Numbered from the stretch's first letter, positions 16,993 through 25,469 are shown. The stretch: 64,000 nt of DNA from Acetobacter musti (GCF_011516835.1 NZ_WOTB01000011.1:1-64000); one strand, 5' to 3'. Notes: a model not told the origin generated them from the sequence alone. Numbers and translations are program-made.

Positions 16993-17658
16993 ATGCGGCT
17001 TGATCAGCGCCTGATCGCCGGGATGATCACACCGGGCACACGGGTCCTGGATATCGGCAGCGGCGATGGCACGCTGATCGATCATCTGTTCCGGACCAGA
17101 GGATGTGACGCGCGCGGCATCGAAATCGACATGGGGGAAGTGACACGCTCCGTGGCGCACGGTCTGCCCGTTGTGCATGGCGATGCGGATCACGATCTCG
17201 CGCATTATCCCGATGGCAGTTTCGATTATGTCGTGCTGCAGCGGACTCTTCAGGCCGTCGAACGCCCGCGCGAGGTTCTGCGGCAGATGCTCCGTATCGG
17301 TCGTTACGCCATCGTGTCCTTCCCGAATTTCGGACACTGGGAACTGCGGCTGAAACTGCTGACCAGTGGCCGCATGCCCAATACGGCCGTGTGGAACACG
17401 CCCTGGTACGCCACACCCAACATTCATCCCTGCACAATCAGGGATTTTCTGGCTCTGTGCACGGAAGAAGGATATCGCGTCCATAACTGGATGGCCGTTG
17501 ACGAAGAGGGAGAGCGGGCGCCGTGGCGGCGCTCGATCCGTCTCGCCAATCTGTTTGGTGAGCAGGCGCTTTTTCTGCTCGGCAAGGAATCCGGAGAGAC
17601 GGATGAAAATCATCATCGCGTGAACACGTCCCGGCCAGACAGGGCGAAGAAAAAGTGA
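16993..17658 (+). CDS. metW: methionine biosynthesis protein MetW
   Basis: SAM-dependent methyltransferase-fold protein that in many proteobacteria works with MetX. The SAM-binding motif VLDIGSGDGTLIDHL is near the N-terminus, followed by ARGIEIDM, FDYVVLQRTLQAV and the MetW-like stretch VSFPNFGHWELRLKLL. The ATG at 16993 follows AAGGGAG by nine bases; longer in-frame starts would run inside metX. The 221 residues fit the family. Just 14 bases downstream of metX and overlapping the kinase start. Confidence 0.93.
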   Translation: MRLDQRLIAGMITPGTRVLDIGSGDGTLIDHLFRTRGCDARGIEIDMGEVTRSVAHGLPVVHGDADHDLAHYPDGSFDYVVLQRTLQAVERPREVLRQMLRIGRYAIVSFPNFGHWELRLKLLTSGRMPNTAVWNTPWYATPNIHPCTIRDFLALCTEEGYRVHNWMAVDEEGERAPWRRSIRLANLFGEQALFLLGKESGETDENHHRVNTSRPDRAKKK

Positions 17659-18587
17659 CCATCCCGTCGTCCCTGTCATCGGTTTCGGGAATTCCGACAC
17701 TTCTGGCGGCCATTGACGGCGGCGCCACGAAAACAATTCTCCGCCTTGCCCTGCCCGACGGGTCGGTAATCGGAGAAGGCCGCGGCGGGGCTGGCAATAT
17801 CGCAAGCGATATCGACATGGCCCGCGCGTCAGTCCGGACGGCGCTTGACGACGCGCTCCGTGCTGCCGGACTGTCCTGCGCCGATCCTGCTTCCGGCGCT
17901 GTCCGGATTTTTGCCGGAGCCGGCATGGCCGGAGCGGAAGCCGCGGACTGCGCGCAGCGATTCACCCGTCTGTGCGATGATTTCGCGAAGCTTGAGGTCA
18001 GAAGCGATTCCTATACCTCCTGTCTCGGTGCGCACGGCGGAGAGGATGGCGCTGTCATAGCGGTCGGAACCGGAAGTGTTGCTTATGCCATCTGCGGTCC
18101 CGAGGAGCGCCGTGCCGGCGGATGGGGATTTCCTCAGAGCGACGAAGGCGGAGGTGCATGGGTCGGTCTTGAGGCCATACGCCATATGCTGGCTGTGCAG
18201 GACGGCCGGGTTTCCGAAACCGGCCTGTCCCTGGCGCTGCGTGCGCATCTCATCAGCGCGGGTCATGATCCGTTGTCCTGGAGTGTGGGTGCGTCCGCCA
18301 CGCGTTTTGCCTCGCTGGCGCCGGTGCTCGTGAAGGCCGCACAGGCAGGGGATGCCGCCGCCATGGATATTCTGAATCGCGCCGGGGACGAGCTGGGGGC
18401 TCTTGCGGATTCGTTGCTGTCGGAGAACAGGTTTTCGGCATTGCCCCTTTGCCTGCTTGGCGGCCTGGCGCCGGTGCTGATGCCCCGTCTGCCCTGCGGC
18501 GTGCGTGAAAAACTGGTTCCGGCGCAGGGAAGCGCCGTCGATGGCGCGATGATGCTGGCACGCAGAGTCTGTGGAAACCCGCTCTGA
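17655..18587 (+). CDS. BadF/BadG-type kinase, probable N-acetylglucosamine/glucosamine kinase
   Basis: ASKHA-fold ATPase family protein. Phosphate-1 loop AIDGGATKT, the central GTGSVAYA adenosine/phosphate segment, and GGWGFPQSDEGGGAWVG are characteristic of bacterial GlcNAc/GlcN kinases (GspK/NAGK-like). Length 310. Starts at GTG overlapping the metW stop, so it is the third gene of the metXW unit, an odd partner for methionine genes. A role in cell-wall amino-sugar recycling is inference; related 2-hydroxyglutaryl-CoA dehydratase activators share the fold but have Fe-S cysteines that are absent here. Confidence 0.8.
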   Translation: MTIPSSLSSVSGIPTLLAAIDGGATKTILRLALPDGSVIGEGRGGAGNIASDIDMARASVRTALDDALRAAGLSCADPASGAVRIFAGAGMAGAEAADCAQRFTRLCDDFAKLEVRSDSYTSCLGAHGGEDGAVIAVGTGSVAYAICGPEERRAGGWGFPQSDEGGGAWVGLEAIRHMLAVQDGRVSETGLSLALRAHLISAGHDPLSWSVGASATRFASLAPVLVKAAQAGDAAAMDILNRAGDELGALADSLLSENRFSALPLCLLGGLAPVLMPRLPCGVREKLVPAQGSAVDGAMMLARRVCGNPL

Positions 18588-18967
18588 AGAGTGGCCCCGC
18601 GTGTTGCGCTGACTGAAAAGTTTCGTTGGATTCACAGGATAAATAGCAACGCCCTGCGGCGTGTAAAATAAAATATATGAGACCAGGCCCGTCAGAGGGC
18701 AAAAACCCCTGGCGGAGCGCTTGAAAATCATGCCAATTCGGCATAGGATAAATGCGTTTGGCGAGGTCGATATTCTTGCCGGTTCGGAAAATCCGGCTCT
18801 GTTTCTAAAATTGGTAATGTCGCACAAGGATCAGCATTCGCGCCGGAACAGGCTGTGACTGCTGTCAGCCTCGCAAAGCCGGGCTACAGACATAACCCTA
18901 CTTTGAAAAGGTGAAGGCGTCAGATAAGCCTCGCCGTTTCTTGCGCACCAGGAGGCGTTCTACCTAA
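18588..18967 (+). other. 380-base leader region upstream of rhlE
   Basis: No convincing gene. Base composition drops around 18600-18830. It contains the candidate promoter at 18721-18749, giving an untranslated leader of roughly 210 bases, and the rhlE ribosome site AGGAGG at 18950-18955. Long leaders are common for DEAD-box helicases that are cold-regulated, but no known RNA motif is recognised here. Confidence 0.5.
18721..18749 (+). promoter_or_regulatory. candidate sigma70 promoter for rhlE
   Basis: TTGAAA, 17-base spacer, TAGGAT. The spacer includes the dyad ATGCC-AATTC-GGCAT. Orientation and distance fit transcription of the helicase gene. Prediction from consensus only. Confidence 0.45.
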
Positions 18968-20227
18968 ATGACGACGTTTGCCGATCTCAAGCTTGCCGAG
19001 CCGTTGCTGCGTGCCCTCAATGAGGAGGGGTACACGACCCCGACCCCGATTCAGGCACAGTCTATCCCTTATCTTTTACACGGCCGCGACCTTCTGGGAC
19101 TTGCCCAGACCGGAACAGGCAAGACGGCTGCGTTCGCGCTGCCCATTCTGCAGCATATTCTGACGCACCGGCATGCCCCGACCCCGAAGGGCGCGCGCGT
19201 GCTCGTGCTCGCGCCCACCCGCGAACTCGCATCACAGATCGATGCCAGTTTCAAGGCTTATGCGCGTCATATGAAGTTCTCGCATGCCGTCATCTTCGGC
19301 GGCGTGGGACAGGGGCGTCAGGTCGAGGCGATGCGGCGCGGGGTCGATGTCCTTGTCGCTGCTCCGGGGCGTCTGCTGGATCTTATGGGCCAGGGCCATA
19401 TCGATCTGCATAGTCTGGAAATTCTCGTCCTCGACGAGGCCGACCGCATGCTCGATATGGGATTTGTGCGCGATATCCGGCGCATCGTTGCCGCTCTGCC
19501 ACGCGAGCGTCAGACATTGCTGTTCTCGGCCACCATGCCGCGCAGCATCTCCGAGCTGGCGAATTCGCTTCTGCGGGACCCGGCCACGGTCGAGGTCACG
19601 CCTCCGTCCAGCACCGTCGACCGCATCCGTCAGGCTGTGATGTTTGTCGAGCAGGACAAGAAGAAAGACGCGCTCCTCCTGCTGATGAACTCCCCGAAGG
19701 TCGCCAGAGCCGTCGTGTTCACGCTGATGAAGCATGAAGCAAATAAGGTATCGGAATTCCTCAATAAAAACGATATTTCCGCGGAAGCCATCCACGGCAA
19801 TAAGTCTCAGGGCGCCCGTGAGCGCGCGATGTCCGGCTTCCGTTCAGGCAGCGTAAAAGTTCTCGTTGCGACGGATATCGCGGCACGCGGTATCGATGTT
19901 GACGATGTCAGCCACGTTTTTAACTACGATCTTCCGAATGTCCCGGAAAGCTATGTGCACCGGATTGGGCGGACAGCCCGCGCCGGCCGGGAAGGCTGGG
20001 CCGTCTCGTTCTGTGACCCGGAACAGCGTGCATGGCTGCGCGATATCGAAAAGACGATCGGTAAAAACGTGCCGGTCGTAAGAGATCATCCGTATCATTC
20101 CGATGCCGCCGAAAACTCGACGATGCGGCCACCTGTTCTGGGTGGCGGCGGCCGGGGTCGTGGTGGTCCGCCAAGAAATGGCGGCCGTCATGGCAGATCC
20201 GGCGGCGGAGCACGTCGCGTCGCCTGA
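18968..20227 (+). CDS. rhlE: DEAD-box ATP-dependent RNA helicase, RhlE group
   Basis: Unwinds RNA duplexes in ribosome assembly or RNA decay. All superfamily 2 motifs are visible: Q motif PTPIQAQ, motif I AQTGTGKT, PTRELASQ, LDEADRMLDMGF, SATMP, VATDIAARGIDVDDV and HRIGRTARAGR. The C-terminal tail (about 395-419) is Gly/Arg-rich (GGGRGRGGPPRNGG), as in RhlE proteins. Start ATG follows AGGAGG by about twelve bases. The gene has its own leader and is followed by an R1 repeat. Exact subgroup (RhlE versus CsdA-like) is by overall motif style. Confidence 0.93.
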   Translation: MTTFADLKLAEPLLRALNEEGYTTPTPIQAQSIPYLLHGRDLLGLAQTGTGKTAAFALPILQHILTHRHAPTPKGARVLVLAPTRELASQIDASFKAYARHMKFSHAVIFGGVGQGRQVEAMRRGVDVLVAAPGRLLDLMGQGHIDLHSLEILVLDEADRMLDMGFVRDIRRIVAALPRERQTLLFSATMPRSISELANSLLRDPATVEVTPPSSTVDRIRQAVMFVEQDKKKDALLLLMNSPKVARAVVFTLMKHEANKVSEFLNKNDISAEAIHGNKSQGARERAMSGFRSGSVKVLVATDIAARGIDVDDVSHVFNYDLPNVPESYVHRIGRTARAGREGWAVSFCDPEQRAWLRDIEKTIGKNVPVVRDHPYHSDAAENSTMRPPVLGGGGRGRGGPPRNGGRHGRSGGGARRVA

Positions 20228-20283
20228 TCCGAACAGACCGGCGGCCCTGTGCCGTCCGGCTGTATTTCGGTAAATATCCTGAA

Positions 20284-20412
20284 GACTGTTTCAAAAATCT
20301 GCCCGTAAGATCTCCTGCAGATTACAAAAGTTTTTGGTGAAGCTTTTTTCAAAAAGCTTCAGAAGACGCCGCCTTTCTGAAAAAAGGCGGCACCCAGAAA
20401 CTTCTGTTTTTA
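20284..20412 (+). repeat. R1 dispersed repeat, copy B
   Basis: Left end GACTGTTTCA, outer arm AAGTTTTTGGTG, hairpin GAAGCTTTTT-TC-AAAAAGCTTC, second hairpin GCCGCC...GGCGGC (one mismatch, TTTCTGAAAAAA), and right arm CACCCAGAAACTT. It sits directly 3' of rhlE and may terminate it. Confidence 0.9.
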
Positions 20413-20514
20413 AGAATCTGTCACTAAAAGCTCTCAGATCCTGACTGAAACGAACAGGTGCCGGGACTCAAAAACCATAACATCGTCAGTTTGTTAAAAA
20501 AATTTTTGTCCATT

Positions 20515-20545
20515 GAGACTGTTTAAACCAGTCTCTCTATATAAT
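20515..20545 (+). promoter_or_regulatory. dyad GAGACTG-N7-CAGTCTC next to a TATAAT box
   Basis: A perfect 7-bp inverted repeat (20515-20521 and 20529-20535) lies just upstream of a consensus TATAAT at 20540-20545. TTGAGA overlaps the left arm, but the 21-base spacing is too long for a normal -35. GAGACTGTTT is also the left end of R1 repeats, so this may be an R1 fragment. A promoter for the lipoprotein gene or a very short RNA is possible. Confidence 0.4.
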
Positions 20546-20556
20546 CAGAGGTTCAC

Positions 20557-20592
20557 AAGGGCGCCCGCTGTTTCAGCGCGGCGCCCTTTTCT
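20557..20592 (+). terminator. rho-independent terminator-like hairpin
   Basis: AAGGGCGCC pairs with GGCGCCCTT, and inside it CGCTG pairs with CAGCG around a TTT loop with one bulged C; four T residues overlap the 3' arm. It lies only about 12 bases beyond the TATAAT box. Apart from this, the R1 copy and the dyad, the 20228-20648 gap holds nothing recognisable. Confidence 0.65.
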
Positions 20593-20648
20593 GTTGTGAA
20601 GACAGGCAGAATGTCGCCTCGTGTTCACAGGATCTGACAGTTACATTT

Positions 20649-21110
20649 GTGTATCATCCCCGAATCTCATTCGTTATTTTTTCGTTTTTATGCTGTCTGA
20701 TCTGTAGCGGCTGTACCCCTTTCCTGCCAGAGCACGCACGCACCGCGCTGGTCGCCATGCCATTGCCCGATCTTCTGTCATGTGCAGGAAAACCATCTCA
20801 TACAATGCAGATTTCGGAAGCAGACTGGATTCTGTCCTACGATCAGAGCGAACCCGTGCAGCCAGCCATTACTCTTTCTTCCGTGCTTCCCGGCGGTATC
20901 ACGCCAAGCATCTCCCTTGGCGCAAGCGGCACCTGTCATACGATCATCCGCGTTCACGGCGGTTATGTCGCGGCAGTACATTTCACCGGTGTGACGCTGA
21001 CCATGGCAGGTCCGACAGCCGCCTGCGTGCCGCTCATCCGTGAGTGCGTCAGAAATGCCGACAGAACATCCATGCCCGCCGGTTACGATGCCGGGAGATG
21101 GCTGCGATGA
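20649..21110 (+). CDS. small predicted lipoprotein, function unknown
   Basis: A 153-residue exported protein. The N-terminal signal ends in the lipobox LICSGC, with the lipidated Cys at about 22. The body has no motif I recognise; LLSCAGKPSHTMQISEADWILSY and TCHTIIRVHGGYVAAVHF suggest a small beta-rich domain similar in style to SmpA/outer-membrane assembly lipoproteins, but this is only an impression. Start is GTG. Its stop overlaps the start of a 51-residue reading frame by four bases. Confidence 0.65.
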   Translation: MYHPRISFVIFSFLCCLICSGCTPFLPEHARTALVAMPLPDLLSCAGKPSHTMQISEADWILSYDQSEPVQPAITLSSVLPGGITPSISLGASGTCHTIIRVHGGYVAAVHFTGVTLTMAGPTAACVPLIRECVRNADRTSMPAGYDAGRWLR

Positions 21111-21262
21111 CGTCCTGGTGCACGGGCGGCTGGTATGCCTGGCGAACTCCCGAAGGAAAGAGAGTCCTGCTGCGCTACGTCGCCGGAGACTGGTCGGATG
21201 AGCATGGCAGACTCTCTGACGAGCCGGCTCTTCTGGCGCAGGGATGGCGGCCCGAAGCCTGA
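21107..21262 (+). CDS. small conserved-looking hypothetical protein (51 aa)
   Basis: Starts at the ATG overlapping the lipoprotein stop (ATGA), giving a 51-residue protein rich in Trp and Arg (GGWYAWRTPEGKRVLLRY, ALLAQGWRP). No signal, membrane segment or motif is recognised. The overlap and the sensible composition argue that it is translated; its function is unknown. YbaK follows 54 bases downstream. Confidence 0.5.
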   Translation: MTSWCTGGWYAWRTPEGKRVLLRYVAGDWSDEHGRLSDEPALLAQGWRPEA

Positions 21263-21316
21263 CTGCGCGTTCCCGGCCAGGCTTTGCCGGAACGGACAGT
21301 GTGATACGATGTCCGC

Positions 21317-21799
21317 ATGACGAAGACCACGCCCGCGACAGCTTTTCTCAGACGCAGGAATATTGCCTTTGAGACCTTCGTCTATGACTATGACCCGTCC
21401 GTGGAGAAACTCGGCGTGCATGCCGCCGCAGCCGTGGGCGAACCCCCGGAGCGGGTGTTTAAGACCCTGATGGCCGAAGTGGACGGAAAACCCGTCTGTG
21501 TCGTCATCCCGGTAGCCCGGGAACTCAGCATGAAAAAACTGGCCGCCGCTTTTTCGGGCAAGAGCGCGAAAATGATGAAACCCGCCGATGCCGAACGGAT
21601 CACCGGATACAGGGTGGGCGGCATCAGCCCGTTCGGGCAGCGAAAGCAGATCCCCACGGTCCTGGCGCAGGAAGCGCTGGAACTGCCTTATATCCTGACA
21701 AACGGAGGCGGCAGAGGCGTGCAGGTGAAACTCTCTGTTTCCGACGCGCTGACCGCCATGGACGGAAAGACAGCCGATCTTCTGGCTTCCGCGGACTGA
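21317..21799 (+). CDS. ybaK: Cys-tRNA(Pro)/Cys-tRNA(Cys) deacylase YbaK/EbsC
   Basis: Trans-editing enzyme that hydrolyses Cys-tRNA(Pro) made by prolyl-tRNA synthetase. The 160-residue YbaK domain shows TPATAFLRRRNIAFETF at the start, PERVFKTLMAEVDGK with the catalytic-region Lys, KLAAAFSGKSAKMM, ITGYRVGGISPFGQ and the GRGVQVKLS end. Full length for the family. Cytosolic, stand-alone gene. Confidence 0.95.
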   Translation: MTKTTPATAFLRRRNIAFETFVYDYDPSVEKLGVHAAAAVGEPPERVFKTLMAEVDGKPVCVVIPVARELSMKKLAAAFSGKSAKMMKPADAERITGYRVGGISPFGQRKQIPTVLAQEALELPYILTNGGGRGVQVKLSVSDALTAMDGKTADLLASAD

Positions 21800-21883
21800 C
21801 ACTCCGTCATTCCTGTCCGGAAAAACACTTTTCTGTAAAGGACATAACCCGGAGACCGGGGACAGTTACGATCGGGCTTCGAC

Positions 21884-21915
21884 GACCGGCGCACCGTTAA
21901 AACGGTGCGCCGGTC
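21884..21915. terminator. perfect 15-bp stem-loop 3' of ybaK
   Basis: GACCGGCGCACCGTT and AACGGTGCGCCGGTC are exact complements separated by AA. No T-run follows, so it is a terminator candidate without a tail, or a processing/stability hairpin. A GTG inside the right arm is in frame with the next gene, which makes that GTG an unlikely start. Confidence 0.6.
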
Positions 21916-21943
21916 ATCCCAGCCAGATCCGGAGATTCCCCTT

Positions 21944-22654
21944 TTGACCGGCCAGAATTTTGATGCCTGCCTCGATTTCGTGCGCACCGCGGAAGGCGGG
22001 TACAGTGATGATCCTAAAGACACGGGTAACTGGCTGCCCGACGAAAAGGGTGAGGACACCCTGATCGGGAGCTGTTACGGCGTATCCGCCCCTCTGCTCG
22101 CGGCATGGATGAAACCTGCGAAAGTTACCGCAGAGGACATGAAGAATCTCGATCTCGGGACATTCGACGCCATCGCGCGCTCCCGTTTCTGGAATCCGCT
22201 GTCCTGCTCGGCCCTTCCCGCCGGAATCGATCTCATGGTGTTCGATTTCGGATGGAACTGCGGCGTCGGGACATCAGCGCATCTCCTGCAGCGCATGGCC
22301 GGCACGACACCGGATGGCCAGATCGGCAACCGGACCCTGGAAGCGCTGAACCAGGCGGAAATCGACGACATCCTGCCCCAGATCGACCCGGACGCCCTCT
22401 CGGTCCTTCATGCCCGCCTCGGCCTGCCTCCGAGCAGCGGCATCGGACCCGAAGTGCGCCGCGCCCTCGCCCGGCGGGGCGGGATGACTCTCCTCATGGT
22501 GCTGGTGCTCTCCGGGATGCAGGAGCGCGAATATCGCGCGCGCGCGGATTTCAGACGCTGGGGAAAAGGATGGCTGGCCCGCACACGGCGTCGCACCGAG
22601 ACGGCGCTCGCCATGGTGACAGCCGCCGCCGTGCGTGACGCCCAGCCCTCCTGA
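21944..22654 (+). CDS. GH108-like muramidase / secretion activator family protein
   Basis: Peptidoglycan-cleaving enzyme of the phage lysozyme-like family GH108, with a putative peptidoglycan-binding second half. The catalytic Glu is in TAEGGYSDDPKDTGN; GSCYGVSAPLLAAWM, RFWNPLSC, and LMVFDFGWNCGVGTSAHLLQ, then TPDGQIGNRTLEAL, follow family order. TTG at 21944 is chosen since GGAG lies nine bases upstream and the earlier GTG sits in a hairpin. The segment before the DTLIG/CYGVS region is rearranged compared with the usual GGxTxxGIT. No other phage genes adjoin it; no signal peptide is visible, as in holin-dependent enzymes. Confidence 0.75.
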   Translation: MTGQNFDACLDFVRTAEGGYSDDPKDTGNWLPDEKGEDTLIGSCYGVSAPLLAAWMKPAKVTAEDMKNLDLGTFDAIARSRFWNPLSCSALPAGIDLMVFDFGWNCGVGTSAHLLQRMAGTTPDGQIGNRTLEALNQAEIDDILPQIDPDALSVLHARLGLPPSSGIGPEVRRALARRGGMTLLMVLVLSGMQEREYRARADFRRWGKGWLARTRRRTETALAMVTAAAVRDAQPS

Positions 22655-22719
22655 TTTCGAAACCGATATGATACGCGGTGCGATTGACCGCACCGCCACC
22701 CCCTCGTCATGATGCTGCC

Positions 22720-23124
22720 ATGACGAAGCCCGCCACAGATGCCGCCGCACGCCTCACGACCCTGCTGACCCGTCTGGCGGAGGACGTCAGGGCAGAAGAC
22801 GTCAACGCAGAAGACGGAAGGACAGCGGACGCCAGGACAGACGACAGGCCTGGCGCCGCCGCCGGGTTCGGGGCCGTCTCCGTCGAATGCGCCATTGCAG
22901 CGGTCGCGGGGGATCGTCCCGGCGTCGTGCGCGGCAGCGCCGCCTTTATGGAGGCTCTGTTCAGACTCTGGGCCGAACAGGACCTCGATCCCGAAGCCGT
23001 ATGGAATGAACTCCACGCACGGATCGAAATGGGCGAACTCAGTCTCCGTCTGAGCCGCGCGCCCGGACGGCACCGGACAAGACGGGTCGGGCCATGGAGA
23101 GTGGCGACAAGTAAACTTCCTTAA
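22720..23124 (+). CDS. HisE/MazG-fold-like protein, apparently without catalytic acidic residues
   Basis: 134-residue protein of unknown role. The segment VECAIAAVAGDRPGVV...AAFMEALFRLWAEQDLDPEAVWNEL resembles the core of phosphoribosyl-ATP pyrophosphatase (EVVIAALAGDR...AADLLYHLLVLL..RG..LEDVL), but the metal-binding EExxE and ExxD positions are not kept. Residues about 20-43 are encoded by a degenerate 15-base tandem repeat (22777-22848; A-E-D-V-R/N). Fold assignment is inference from pattern similarity. Separate from the his genes. Confidence 0.5.
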   Translation: MTKPATDAAARLTTLLTRLAEDVRAEDVNAEDGRTADARTDDRPGAAAGFGAVSVECAIAAVAGDRPGVVRGSAAFMEALFRLWAEQDLDPEAVWNELHARIEMGELSLRLSRAPGRHRTRRVGPWRVATSKLP

Positions 23125-23233
23125 AGGGTTTATGTGGCATTAGCTGTCTCCTGATGGCATAAGCGGCCCCGGCGCGGAGGTCGCCGGCTTTGTGTAGCGA
23201 CACGATGCGTCGTGTCGGAACCGTCCTGCGCGC

Positions 23234-23911
23234 ATGGACACTGTCGTAGCTGCGAATATCGTGAACATGTGGTCTCGTTTTGTGCCGGACTGGGCCTCGG
23301 TGGGAGCCGCGGCTCAGTATTCCATAACCGTCATCAGGACGGACCCGACAGGCGCGCCATCCGTTTTTATCTGCCTCATTCTGCTCGTTTCCATCTTCTT
23401 CGGCGCAAAGCGGGGACTGTCACGTGAACTGATTTCAGCGGCGGGCTGGATTTTCGCGCCATTCGCATCCATGTACTGGCAGAAGCCTTTCGCACAGTGG
23501 GCCTTTCCCGGAATCCAGCCTGCCATGATGGCTGATCTGATGGGCTTCTGTTCAGTGTTCGTGATCGTTCTGGTCGTCTCGTCCCTGCTGAGCAGTCTGT
23601 TTTCGCGGATGATCCGCAAATCGGTCCTGGCCAGCACCGATGTCTTTCTCGGAGGCGTATTCGGAGCCCTGCGGGGCTCTGTCATCGTTGTGACGCTCTA
23701 TTTCGTCAGTGCCTGGATCACACCGGGCGGCGCGCTGCTCTCCAGCCTGGAAGGAGACACGTCCACGGCGGGGCTCTCCACGGCGCTGACCTATCTTGCG
23801 CCATTGTTGTCCAGAATCGTGCCGTCTGATCTTGCGCAGCAGGCCGGCACGCGTCATGACCTCGACGGGCAGCAGGACCTGCCCGATCCGGCGCATACAC
23901 AGAACCCCTGA
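23234..23911 (+). CDS. cvpA: CvpA family membrane protein
   Basis: Inner-membrane protein with four predicted helices (about 35-53, 62-80, 98-125, 150-172). The CvpA signature FGAKRGLSRELISAAGW is clear. Named for colicin V production in E. coli, where it also precedes purF; its molecular role is unsettled. Fifty-one bases upstream of purF and probably co-transcribed. The last ~50 residues are hydrophilic. Confidence 0.9.
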   Translation: MDTVVAANIVNMWSRFVPDWASVGAAAQYSITVIRTDPTGAPSVFICLILLVSIFFGAKRGLSRELISAAGWIFAPFASMYWQKPFAQWAFPGIQPAMMADLMGFCSVFVIVLVVSSLLSSLFSRMIRKSVLASTDVFLGGVFGALRGSVIVVTLYFVSAWITPGGALLSSLEGDTSTAGLSTALTYLAPLLSRIVPSDLAQQAGTRHDLDGQQDLPDPAHTQNP

Positions 23912-23962
23912 CGTTACTGACGCGTGATGCGTGGCAGACGGTCAGGGAGGGATTAATGATCA

Positions 23963-25462
23963 ATGTCCGACACGCTTTCCTCCAGGCATGCTCTGACCAC
24001 TCATCCCTGGTCCGGCGCCACAGCTGACGGTGACGACAAATTCCACGAAGAATGCGCCGTCTTCGGCGCATGGAACGTGGCGGACGCATCCGCGATCGCG
24101 GCACTGGCCCTGCATGCCCTGCAGCATCGTGGCCAGGAGGCGTCCGGCATCGTCAGTTATGACGGAGAGAAATTCTCATCCCATCGCGGGCTCGGCCTGG
24201 TCGGCGACGTGTTCAGCGATCCGCGGGTCATGGCCGGACTGCCCGGCTCTAACGCCATCGGCCATAACCGCTATTCGACGACCGGCGACACCCTTCTGCG
24301 AAACGTACAGCCGCTCTTCGCCGAATTCGAGTTCGGCGGTCTCGCGGTCGCCCATAACGGCAATCTGACCAACGCCAATACACTCCGCCGGGCTCTGGTC
24401 CGCCGGGGCTGCCTGTTCCAGTCGACAACCGACAGCGAGGTGTTCATCCACCTCATCGCCATCTCGCTCTACGCCACCGTCGAAGACCGCCTGATCGACG
24501 CGCTCAAGCAGGTGCAGGGCGCCTATTCCCTCGTCGTCCTGTCACAGAATGCACTGATGGGCGTGCGCGACCCGCTCGGTGTACGTCCGCTGGTGCTCGG
24601 CAAGATGCCCGGCGCCGCCGACAACGATGCCTCCGGCTGGATTTTCGCCTCCGAAAGCTGCGGCCTGGACATTGTCGGCGCCGAGTTCGTCCGCGATGTC
24701 GAACCCGGCGAACTGGTCATCATCGACCGCGACGGAATCCGCTCGGTTCGTCCGTTCTCCGCTGAACGCCCCCGGTTCTGCGTGTTCGAATACATCTATT
24801 TCGCCCGCCCCGACTCGGTGCTGGACGGCGTCCCCGTCTACAGCGCCCGCAAGCAGATCGGCGTCGAACTGGCCCGCGAAAGCGCCGTGCCGGCGGATGT
24901 CGTCGTACCGGTGCCGGATTCCGGCGTGCCCTCCGCCATGGGATATGCGCAGGAAAGCGGCATCCCCTTCGAGCTCGGCATTATCCGCAACCACTATGTC
25001 GGGCGCACCTTCATCGAGCCGACGGATCAGATCCGCAATCTCGGCGTGCGCATGAAGCACTCCACCAACAGGCCCGTGCTGGATGGCCGGCGCGTCATTC
25101 TTGTGGACGATTCCATCGTTCGCGGAACCACGTCCCGCAAGATCGTCGATATGGTCCGCGCCGCCGGAGCGAAGGAAGTCCACATGCGGATTTCCTCACC
25201 TCCGACCCGTCATTCCTGCTTCTACGGAATCGATACGCCGGAACGCAGCAAACTGCTCGCGGCCCAGTACGATATCGAAAAAATGGCCGAACTGATCGGT
25301 GTCGACAGCCTGGCGTTCATCTCGCTCGACGGGCTCTATCGCGCGCTCGGTCACAAAGGCCGCGACGCGGAGCGTACCCGCTACTGCGATGCCTGTTTCA
25401 CCGGCGATTATCCCATTCCTCTCGTCGATCACGATGCCGAATTCGGACCCGGAACAGCCTGA
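23963..25462 (+). CDS. purF: amidophosphoribosyltransferase PurF (Fe-S, propeptide type)
   Basis: First step of purine synthesis: PRPP + glutamine to phosphoribosylamine. The N-terminal glutaminase nucleophile is C31 in KFHEECAVFG, so the first 30 residues form a propeptide. The phosphoribosyltransferase part has the PRPP loop VILVDDSIVRGTTS. Cysteines in RFCVFEYIYFARPDS, HSCFYGID and RYCDACFTGDYP match the four ligands of the B. subtilis [4Fe-4S] form, implying oxygen-sensitive stability control. Length 499. Followed seven bases later by an SDR gene. Confidence 0.97.
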   Translation: MSDTLSSRHALTTHPWSGATADGDDKFHEECAVFGAWNVADASAIAALALHALQHRGQEASGIVSYDGEKFSSHRGLGLVGDVFSDPRVMAGLPGSNAIGHNRYSTTGDTLLRNVQPLFAEFEFGGLAVAHNGNLTNANTLRRALVRRGCLFQSTTDSEVFIHLIAISLYATVEDRLIDALKQVQGAYSLVVLSQNALMGVRDPLGVRPLVLGKMPGAADNDASGWIFASESCGLDIVGAEFVRDVEPGELVIIDRDGIRSVRPFSAERPRFCVFEYIYFARPDSVLDGVPVYSARKQIGVELARESAVPADVVVPVPDSGVPSAMGYAQESGIPFELGIIRNHYVGRTFIEPTDQIRNLGVRMKHSTNRPVLDGRRVILVDDSIVRGTTSRKIVDMVRAAGAKEVHMRISSPPTRHSCFYGIDTPERSKLLAAQYDIEKMAELIGVDSLAFISLDGLYRALGHKGRDAERTRYCDACFTGDYPIPLVDHDAEFGPGTA

Positions 25463-25469
25463 CACAGTC

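Noticed and set aside
21905-21943. GTG start for the muramidase gene at 21905
   Set aside because: The GTG is buried in a perfect 15-bp hairpin, and a TTG at 21944 with GGAG nine bases upstream gives the normal family N-terminus.
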